Shown piece by piece: positions 24,108-32,300 of a stretch of DNA of 64,000 bases. The notes beneath the pieces are model-generated. The model worked only from the letters and a program-made list of their open reading frames with translations. It did not search any database and was not told where the DNA came from. A program made the translations under genes and the position numbers. Source of the stretch: Bacillota bacterium (lineage in GTDB: Bacteria > Bacillota > Clostridia > Acetivibrionales > JAEZXR01); assembly GCA_023419605.1 (NCBI GenBank), contig JAEZXR010000110.1, forward strand, positions 1-64,000. The letters run 5' to 3'. How positions within the stretch are numbered: position 1 is the first letter of the stretch; every line of letters starts with the position of its first letter.

Positions 24108-26324
24108 TTAGTAAACACTAACCGCATATACACCGACGCAAGGACTTCCATGGGTAGCCTGAAACATAATTTTAATTTCCTCTGTTCTTACCGGACTAAA
24201 ACGCAGTTTGTTGACTCTCTGAAAGTTTCCTTTTACTTCCGTAAGCTTTTCATACCCAACCTTGGTCTTGTAATACACTGTGTAATCTCTGACTACACTG
24301 GATATGGCATTGGAGTCATGATGTTTTGTATTCCACAGCCACATATCCAGATCCGAGTCGAAAGTCATAGTAATTTCACGGATCTCTTTTTCTCCCTTGA
24401 AGTCGATTTCTACATACTCCCCTTCAACCTTATTGTCCGATATCCATAGGTTGGGCAAACCGTACGGCCGGATATAACCGTTATGAATATTCTGCGCGCC
24501 ATAAATATCCTCTTCCCGGGACAATGTAAAGCAGAAGGTGTCCTTCATCCTTTTCCACAGATATTTCTTTTGTTCAAAGGTACCCACATCCAAAATGGTG
24601 TATTGATTGGATGCTTCCTTCTGCATGCAATCCACACCCGTAAGACGGCCGCCGGTTACAGCAATCTCGAGTGCCGCTTCCGCCGCCAATTCGACAAAGA
24701 CCTTGTTCTGATCGATCTCCTTATCTATGGGCAATTCAACCCATGCAAATTCCGGTGAAGCCTTAACAAAAGCCTGGTGGGCGGCAATTTTATTTTCAGG
24801 GTTATAGTTTTCCTTTTTATTGGGTACATAGACAGTATAGTTTATATGAACATCCTTGCTGCTCCTGACTAGAAGATATATGCTTTTTATATACTCCTTT
24901 ACCGGCACCAGGATGCCCATATCCTTTTCAAGCTTCAGGCCGCCGGTCGGGTCGGTTAATTCGCACTTTTTCACCGAAGAGACTTTTATATCGGCTCCCT
25001 GCAGGAGGCTATCGGCATCTTCACCGTTTTCTCCCACAACAAACTGGTCATTCTTTATTATCAACTGCTGTAGTTCCTTTATATGGTTCTGATAAATTCC
25101 CCGGGGCGTCGTCTCATATTTTTTGCAAAGATAGGCTGCCGTGCCCAGAGCCTGGCCCAAAGTGCTCAAGGTAGCCATTACCCTTGTTGAACCAAAAGCT
25201 ACATGCGTAGTGGACATGCATCTTCCGGCCATAAACAGGTTGTCAATATTTTTAGAATACCCTATCCTGTAGGGAATCTGGTAAATCCCTTTCAAGAAAA
25301 CATGCCTGTTCACCAAATCCTTTGAGAAAAACCCATGAACGGCGTGAAGATCAATGGACCATCCTCCGTAGCCCACGGTGTCTTCAAAATCCTTCTGCAG
25401 GACAATATCCTCTTCCTTTAGTATATAGTCTCCCATAAGCCTTCTGGACTCCCGTTTGCCCGGTATACAGGAAACATAGCTCAGATCATAATTTTCCGAA
25501 GGATATTCTCCGCTGTTTTTTATATAATCCCATATTCCATAAATAAGCTCTCTGTGCTTCTGTATGATTTCTTCATTGTCCTCAATCTGGTCCAATTCTC
25601 CTCCTACTTCATAAAACCAGCAGGATGCGTGGAAATGATCTTTCGGTATAACCCGGTATTTCAGTGCCTCCGTTTTTGTTAAATCAATAGCAAAATCAGG
25701 AGCTACATATGTAACAGGATTTCCTGTGTCATGGGCTGTAAAATTCAGCGTACTGGGGAGTACATAATGATCCGCTTTATCCGGCGCCAGGCTTTCATTA
25801 AATTCTTCCTTACTTTCGCGCCCTTTTCTGAACTCAGCCCCCGCAAGATAACCCAAAGTGCCGTCTCCCGTATCGTCCAGAAAACATCTTCCGTAAAAAT
25901 CGAACCTCTTTTCCGTCGTTGACTGTACTCCTGAAGCGTAAGCGATGGTCTTATGCTCCTTTACTTCTACCTTATCTACATTTGTATTCTGGAAAAGCTC
26001 AATATTCTTTTCTCTCAGCACAAAGTCCAACAAAACAGTGTCCCATATAAACCGGTTGCCCTGAGGGTTTCTATGCAGGTTTTCCAACAGGATCTCCTCC
26101 AGTATGCCGGATTCTCTTGCATAGAAATTAAACTCCTGGGTACCCGTTGCACCACTTACGCTCACAAATGCCTCTGCACTTGCATTTCCACCCAGGTACC
26201 CCCTGTTGTTGACCAGTGCCACAGTCAGGCCATGCCTTGCAGCCTGAATCGCCGCACAAATCCCTGGCATACCTCCGCCCACCACAATTAAGTCCTTTGT
26301 TACTTTATAGCTTTTAAATTCCAT
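24108..26324 (-). CDS. FAD-dependent oxidoreductase with C-terminal beta-sandwich
   Basis: A 738-residue protein. The N-terminus has a dinucleotide-binding fold, DLIVVGGGMPGICAAIQAAR (about residues 8-27), followed by GYLGGNASAEA, typical of the FAD_oxidored family often found in plant-polysaccharide loci. A second FAD-site block is NIDNLFMAGRCMSTTHVAFG (about 360-380). The last 100 residues (EIREITMTFDSDLDMWLW onward) look like a discoidin/F5-8-type beta-sandwich. No signal peptide is seen, so the enzyme is probably cytoplasmic. The ATG at 26324 is chosen: AAGGAGG is 7 nt upstream, whereas the ATG at 26330 is too close. Last gene of the island on the minus strand. Substrate unknown; oxidation of a sugar or uronate derivative is inferred. 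Confidence 0.82.
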   Translation of the reverse strand: MEFKSYKVTKDLIVVGGGMPGICAAIQAARHGLTVALVNNRGYLGGNASAEAFVSVSGATGTQEFNFYARESGILEEILLENLHRNPQGNRFIWDTVLLDFVLREKNIELFQNTNVDKVEVKEHKTIAYASGVQSTTEKRFDFYGRCFLDDTGDGTLGYLAGAEFRKGRESKEEFNESLAPDKADHYVLPSTLNFTAHDTGNPVTYVAPDFAIDLTKTEALKYRVIPKDHFHASCWFYEVGGELDQIEDNEEIIQKHRELIYGIWDYIKNSGEYPSENYDLSYVSCIPGKRESRRLMGDYILKEEDIVLQKDFEDTVGYGGWSIDLHAVHGFFSKDLVNRHVFLKGIYQIPYRIGYSKNIDNLFMAGRCMSTTHVAFGSTRVMATLSTLGQALGTAAYLCKKYETTPRGIYQNHIKELQQLIIKNDQFVVGENGEDADSLLQGADIKVSSVKKCELTDPTGGLKLEKDMGILVPVKEYIKSIYLLVRSSKDVHINYTVYVPNKKENYNPENKIAAHQAFVKASPEFAWVELPIDKEIDQNKVFVELAAEAALEIAVTGGRLTGVDCMQKEASNQYTILDVGTFEQKKYLWKRMKDTFCFTLSREEDIYGAQNIHNGYIRPYGLPNLWISDNKVEGEYVEIDFKGEKEIREITMTFDSDLDMWLWNTKHHDSNAISSVVRDYTVYYKTKVGYEKLTEVKGNFQRVNKLRFSPVRTEEIKIMFQATHGSPCVGVYAVSVY

Positions 26325-26402
26325 TTTCATGCCTCCTTATGCACATTAACTATATCACTTACTACCATCTTTCGCTGCCTCCTGTCATGCCCTTTCTTTT
26401 AT

Positions 26403-27674
26403 TTATCCTTTGGCGGACGATCCCTTCTCCTGGTCAACCAAATCACCTACTATAAGAATCTTTCCAAGGTAGACCACGTTCCCCTTGTACTTATCAGGGT
26501 TTTCGAAAAAGTCCTTGCTGTTGTTCCCCAGGACTTCGGCTTTATCCGAGGTCTCTGTGTGAAGCGTGAAGGTCACAGTGTGGCTGCCTGCTTCAAGCTC
26601 CGGCAGGTAAAAATACTCATGGCGGATATGGTCATTATAAACTGTAAACCGGTCTACAAGTACCGGGGGGTTATCATCGACAACTACCCTCAACTGACCG
26701 GATTCGGGTCCTCCTATATCATAGAGCCCGATGGCTCTGCCTTTGAATTTGACTGTTAATGAATCACCCGGAGTATCCGATTTCATGAGGTGGGAGAACC
26801 AGGTAGGTATTTCAGCGTATCGCTTGGCCAGAAGGTCTTTTTCCGGCTCCAGTGTCACCCAATTCCCTGAAAACTCTGCTTCTGCCATATCGTACATTTT
26901 GGCATCTTCCCAGTTGTCCCGGTATAAGGGTGTTTTCAGAACATGGGGGTTGGGCTCGATTCCGGCTTCCATTATAACCATACTCCGGGCAACAGCCTCG
27001 GCATACAACCGGTCTCCCCCTGCAACAGGGTGAATCCCATCCGTTGAGAATAGAATCCGCCCTCCGGTTTCCTCCAAAGAAGACGCTGAGCCTTTAAAAA
27101 TCAGCTTCCCTGCCTTTTCCAGCCGTGCTACTTCCCTGCCGAATTGTATGGAAGGAATTCCGTAATGATTTGCAACCTTTTCATGGATTACTGCGTTCGG
27201 CGGGTAGTTGCCTGCATTTATAATTTCAGTCTGCCCTTCCTTTAGCGTATAAACGAAGCAGATATCCGTGTGAGGATCCTTTTTCCATACCTGCCGTACA
27301 ATTCCTTCCATGGATTTGATGATTTTTTCCTCCGTACCACTGTCATTCACCTGAAATTCCACAAAAACAAGGTCCGGCGAATGACGAAGCACATCATGGC
27401 TAAGTCTTGCTGCCCCAAGGTCTGAACCGGTCCCCGGGACCCCTGCATTGATTCCCTGAATCATTGCAGGGGAATACCGCTCTCGAAACCATTGAAGAGA
27501 CCTTGGCCTCCAGCCCTCCTGGTGAGTGATGCTCCCTCCCAGATAGGCAATGGTAACATTTTTACCTTCCTTCAACTTGCTCAGTACATTCGGCAGCCCT
27601 TCACGCATATTCAATTCCTTTACCTTCTCAAGGCTTGCCGTTTCTTTCCCCATACTTTTCCTATCACTCAGCAT
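26403..27674 (-). CDS. SGNH/GDSL-type esterase with C-terminal beta domain
   Basis: A 423-residue protein. The SGNH hydrolase blocks are visible: block I AYLGGSITHQEGW (about residue 40, catalytic Ser), the Gly of block II in NAGVPGTGSD, block III FVEFQVNDSG with Asn, and block V STDGIHPVAGGDRLY with the Asp-His pair (about 210). The C-terminal 170 residues form a likely beta-sandwich. No signal peptide, so it probably acts on imported material, for example removing acetyl groups from oligosaccharides. The ATG at 27674 is 8 nt after GGGGAGG. A GTG at 27683 overlaps the site. It is 78 bp upstream of the FAD-oxidoreductase gene and is probably cotranscribed with it. Confidence 0.87.
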   Translation of the reverse strand: MLSDRKSMGKETASLEKVKELNMREGLPNVLSKLKEGKNVTIAYLGGSITHQEGWRPRSLQWFRERYSPAMIQGINAGVPGTGSDLGAARLSHDVLRHSPDLVFVEFQVNDSGTEEKIIKSMEGIVRQVWKKDPHTDICFVYTLKEGQTEIINAGNYPPNAVIHEKVANHYGIPSIQFGREVARLEKAGKLIFKGSASSLEETGGRILFSTDGIHPVAGGDRLYAEAVARSMVIMEAGIEPNPHVLKTPLYRDNWEDAKMYDMAEAEFSGNWVTLEPEKDLLAKRYAEIPTWFSHLMKSDTPGDSLTVKFKGRAIGLYDIGGPESGQLRVVVDDNPPVLVDRFTVYNDHIRHEYFYLPELEAGSHTVTFTLHTETSDKAEVLGNNSKDFFENPDKYKGNVVYLGKILIVGDLVDQEKGSSAKG

Positions 27675-27757
27675 TTTGGCCACCTCCCCATCTATATAAG
27701 CCTCCCTATTGCACCAGCAAAATTACAGCTCCGGTTATTGCTTTCAATTTCTTAGTC

Positions 27758-27803
27758 GTAGGTGCAGAGTATTCTCCGTCTACAGAGAATACTCTGCACC
27801 TAC
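27758..27803. terminator. 19-bp perfect hairpin between Fn3 and SGNH genes
   Basis: Arms 27758-27776 and 27785-27803 are perfect complements with an 8-nt loop. No T run follows. It lies 25 nt after the Fn3 gene stop and may stabilise the 3' end or partly terminate. Confidence 0.65.
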
Positions 27804-27828
27804 ATCACCCATACCTTATACGGTCCTT

Positions 27829-29292
27829 TTACCGAAGTATGGCTTCGTTGGACTGTAACTTAAACTGAATCAGGTCGCTTACTATAAATGCCTTTATATA
27901 ATACCCTTCCGTATTCCCGGGCATATTGAAACCTGCTGATATGTCAACCTCAGCCTGCGGTGCAATGTCTCTTTGAACATGTACAACCTGCTCCATGGCA
28001 CCGCTTGAATTAAAGAGAGCCAGCACAAAAATACACTTTTGAACTTCAGCGGTTTTGTTCTTCACAGTGACATTGCTCTTTATAAAGCTGAAGGGAATAA
28101 CAGTACTGACCCCGTTGCCCCTGATATCAGCAAATGCAGCCTTTGATACTGCGAGCGGACCGTCATTTACATCATTGGATGTTGTTACATTTTTGACCAG
28201 CGGACTCTCCGAATAATTTCCTGCCTCATCAAAAGCATATACTTTAAATTCATACGTCGTTCCTATGGACAGCCCGTTTACCTTTAATGAATATACATCG
28301 CCTGAAACAGTAGCGATTTTTTCTGCACTTTTGTATACCTCATAGCTCACTACTGCCATATTATCCACTGCGGCAGTCCAGTTTACCGTAAGACTGGTTG
28401 CTTTTACATCCGTTTCATAGATCCTACTCCCTTCCGGCCAAACCGGTTTTACCCGATCGGACTCATTAAGCCGGAAGGAGGCTTCCGGTCCTTCTGCCCG
28501 GTGTCCGACGGCATCCCTGGCTACTACCTTGAACGTATAAGACCTTCCCGGCTCAAGTCCTGTCACCTGAGCATATACATCCCCATATACGGTTTTTACC
28601 CTAGTTCCATCCATTACAATTTCATACGCCGCAATCGCCTTGTCATCGGAAGCACCCGACCACCGGAGCGTAAGACTTGTATTCTTTATGTTTTCCGCCG
28701 AAAGGGCCGGATCCATCCATACAGGGGGCTGGTAGTCTTCGAGGGCTATTATACTGGCATCATACATATTGGATGGCGTATAGGAGGGGTCATTGGTTAT
28801 CAATATTCCGTCCGTACGGGCATAGTTTCTTGGATAAGGCCCATCCAGTTGAAGCACGTGCTCACCGGCTGACAGTCCAACGGTAAAGCCGTTATCCCAG
28901 GTCCATCCGTCATACGCAGTCTCAGAAAATTTGTAACTTTGCACCTGCCCGTCTATAATGATTTGAAACCATCGACCGGCTTGGTTTAGATTATTGCAGC
29001 GCGCCAGCACCCTGTATTGTCCGGGCTGGCTTACTACGATCCTGCTCTCCGCAGGGAAGGTCGTATTTGTGGTACTTGCTATGTGATTTCCTCTATTCAG
29101 GTTTTTACCGTTGAAGGATCCTGTCCTGTTTTCCACCATCCAATTGCCAAGCTTATCCGCTGCGAAGTTACCGGGACGGATATAAATATACTGGTAGCTG
29201 CCGGATGCATTTGCAACGGGCAGAGGCAAAAGCAACAAAGACGACACCATAAGGCACAAAACCAGGAATATGGATACATACTTCTTATTCAT
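27829..29292 (-). CDS. Secreted Fn3 protein with CBM-like module
   Basis: A 487-residue exported protein. A signal peptide (about residues 1-30, ending VANASG) is followed by a beta-rich module (about 31-170) that shares GNWMVENRTGSFNGKNLNRG-type wording with two modules of the 1622-residue neighbour. Then come two fibronectin type III domains (about 185-280 and 285-375) and a C-terminal beta domain (about 380-487) that also resembles the neighbour's C-terminus. No catalytic domain is recognisable, so it may bind a polysaccharide at or beyond the cell surface. The ATG at 29292 follows AAGGAG. The frame extends to 29346 but overlaps the previous gene. Part of the minus-strand island. Confidence 0.8.
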   Translation of the reverse strand: MNKKYVSIFLVLCLMVSSLLLLPLPVANASGSYQYIYIRPGNFAADKLGNWMVENRTGSFNGKNLNRGNHIASTTNTTFPAESRIVVSQPGQYRVLARCNNLNQAGRWFQIIIDGQVQSYKFSETAYDGWTWDNGFTVGLSAGEHVLQLDGPYPRNYARTDGILITNDPSYTPSNMYDASIIALEDYQPPVWMDPALSAENIKNTSLTLRWSGASDDKAIAAYEIVMDGTRVKTVYGDVYAQVTGLEPGRSYTFKVVARDAVGHRAEGPEASFRLNESDRVKPVWPEGSRIYETDVKATSLTVNWTAAVDNMAVVSYEVYKSAEKIATVSGDVYSLKVNGLSIGTTYEFKVYAFDEAGNYSESPLVKNVTTSNDVNDGPLAVSKAAFADIRGNGVSTVIPFSFIKSNVTVKNKTAEVQKCIFVLALFNSSGAMEQVVHVQRDIAPQAEVDISAGFNMPGNTEGYYIKAFIVSDLIQFKLQSNEAILR

Positions 29293-29321
29293 AAAATCGC
29301 TCTCCTTTTGCATGGCCTGAT

Positions 29322-32300
29322 TTACCTCAGTTCTATAGCATCGCATACCGGTTTTTGACCGGAAAAGCGATCCCAGAGGAAGGTTTTAACACGGTACCCT
29401 GTAACCTCCTGCGGCAGCCCAAATCCTCCTGTCAATATTTCCGTTTCTCCTGCATCCAGCTGCCCCTCTAGTAGAGCTACATGCTCAACTGCGTTCTTAG
29501 CGTCATATAAAACCACTATCAGCGCAACAGGGAATGCTTCAGAACCGGTATTCCGGATGGTTATGCTGCTTCGTAGCGTTCCTCCAGGTACCAGGCCTGT
29601 CAACGTACTCCCCTGAGAATCCTGGTATCGTGAATCAAGGAGAACCAGCGGTGATGCCGTCATAAAATTGATCCTGTAGGTTTTTGTCTGCCCCTGTGCT
29701 GACCGGAGTGTGATGGCGGCACTTCCCGGAATGCTGTCGGCAGCATTGATTTCAACCGTTACGGTTGGATCATCTGCCACGGCGGTTACAACAGGAACCG
29801 CTGTAGTGCCATAGGGCAGCTCGATATTGTATGTCTCCCTGCTGTTCATAAAACCTTCCACCGTCTGTCCGTTCACCGTAAGGTCTCTTAGTTTCAATGG
29901 GTTATTGATGGTGCCAAGGGTCTTTGTCGTGGAACGCGACCAGTTATTTTGTACATCCAGTATTTCTACATAATATTCAAATAATGCATTCACATCTTCC
30001 ACTTTAACGGTAAACTCAAATGGATAGGTACTGTTTTCCTGCTGCTGCCACGCTCCTCCTGCCCTGTAATGCAGAACGGCTTTTTGTACGGTTTCCGGCG
30101 TCTGCGTAATATAAACATAGGCATAGTAGGAGCTGGGGTCTATCTGCAAAACAGTTCCTCTGCCAAAATCCGACTGCGATTCAGGTTCTGCTATAGTGTC
30201 ACCATAGGCCATGGAACGCACGTCCTCATAATCGACCTTTGAAAATGCAGGCGCAGTTACCTCGGGAGAATCGACCTTGATGCCAACCAGGGTATGGGCC
30301 GGAATCGTAACGGTCAGCTCGCCGTTCACCACCGCAACGGAAGCTTTTTCTCCCGCAGCCCGGTAAACAGTTGCTGTGCCGTTGTAGCTTCCTCCTGTCA
30401 CTTCATCTCCCAGACGGACTGTAGTTGTTATATCCTCGGCAGCTTCATTCATAAGCGCTGCGGCAAATACGCCGTCCTTACGGGCACCCACCCAGTCAAT
30501 CTGCATATTGTCGACGGTAATCAAACCTTCCTTGAGCCACAGCCACATATCCTTTTCATCGAAGAAATCCCCCGATTCAAAGCCGTAGTGCCTGTTGTTG
30601 AACCATACATAGCCCTGCTGGCGCACCGCAGGAAAATTGATTTTCCCGTCAGACCATTTCCATGCCTGGGTGATGAGGAAATCCTGTCCAAGCCCCAGTA
30701 ATATGGGCATATGCTGATAGTAGATACTGGTTATGTCCGGTCCGTTGTACGGGTAATCCTCCTTCATGGGATAGGTCATAAACTGGTTGAAGTAGTACCC
30801 CGGATAGTTGGCGTATCTCCCTATGACAGCATTTCTCGCATAGGTCTCGAACAGCTCATCGTCAGTGTACTTTGCAAGTCTTATAAAGTCAGGCGCCCAG
30901 TTTGCCATAATGATGTTTGAAAAGTTTCCCGCGCGGAAGGTGCTGGTCTGCTCCAACCCAAGGCCTACTCTTGAAGGCAGCCAAGCAGGAACCGTTTCAT
31001 CCTGTATCCTGTCCAGGTTTTCCGGAACTCCCGGACGCTTTTGTACATCTCCCTGCCAGAAAAGATGGGCACCTACCCTTTTAAGCCCGATCTCACGTAC
31101 CGTATCGGCGTCAATGGTGATATCGCTGTCTGGAGGCAAGGGTTGGGTCCAGATGGTGCTCATAAGCAGCCGTGCCCCTTCTGCAGCTCCATCAAGGTAC
31201 TTTTGTTCTCCGCAGGCCTCATATAGGTCGAGAAGCGCAGAAAAGTAAGGATAAAATGAGACAGCTACAAAGGATAGATCCTGCGTCATTTGCGTTTGCG
31301 GTGCATAAACCGCATCCTTAAGGTACAGGTCGGCCAGCCTTTTTGCTTCCTCGAGATATTCCTGCCTGCCGGTAAAATTGTACTCCCATACATATTCGGA
31401 AAAAGCCGGTACCGAAGCCCATCCATCCCGGTTTCCAATCCTCGGGCCACCGTCAATCCCTATTTTGCTTAAGATGGGGGTCTGACCTCTGGTCATGACA
31501 TAGGCTCCGCCGTATACACTTGTTCCAAAAGCGCTAATAGGCCCTGTAAGCGGTGAATAATCAACGCCTAAATTCATACCTCCCCCGTGGGAACCCGGCC
31601 CTGTAGCGGTAAAATGCGGTTTACCCCTTGTAAGCATGAATTCCAGCGTGGGCAGTGTTCTTCTCTCATAGATGTCCTTATCCTCGGTCAGCAAATAGGA
31701 CTGTATTTGAACCAGAAGGTCGGACTGTGTCGATATATTTCTGCCCTCCATATTATAGTGGGCCTTCACGACAGGATCCCATCCGGCATGCTTGTCGTCC
31801 ATCACCAGCTTCTGCATGTTGAAGGTAGCCTGCGTCAGGGAGGAATAGTAGTTTTGCCTGTAATCCCTCAACCCGAATATATCCTTGACAATGTGGCTGT
31901 AGGAGTCATACCATCCGCCGATGCGCGTAACGGGTCTATAAGTGAATTCGTAGGTCTGGCCCTGATTCAAAACGGATTCCTGAGTTCCGAACAAAGGTGC
32001 AAAGATAGATGGCTGAACTTCTTTGTTTTTTCCTAAAATGCCCAATCCAAACCTTGAATTCTCATCGTTCGCCCATCGGTTTGGGATGGATGACGGGTCT
32101 ACAGCTACGGAATAGGTTGTCTGGGTTCCCGCTGCCGGGCTGGTAGAGGCAGACAATGTCATAAGGCTGAGTGCAGCACTTGAATAGCTTTCCGTCACCA
32201 GGTACGGTTCCTGAGGAAGGCGTTTACTGTTAATTCTGAAGGGATCCAATACAAAATCAACCTGGTCGGCCGCCTTTTCATCCCCATTAAACATCCCAAG

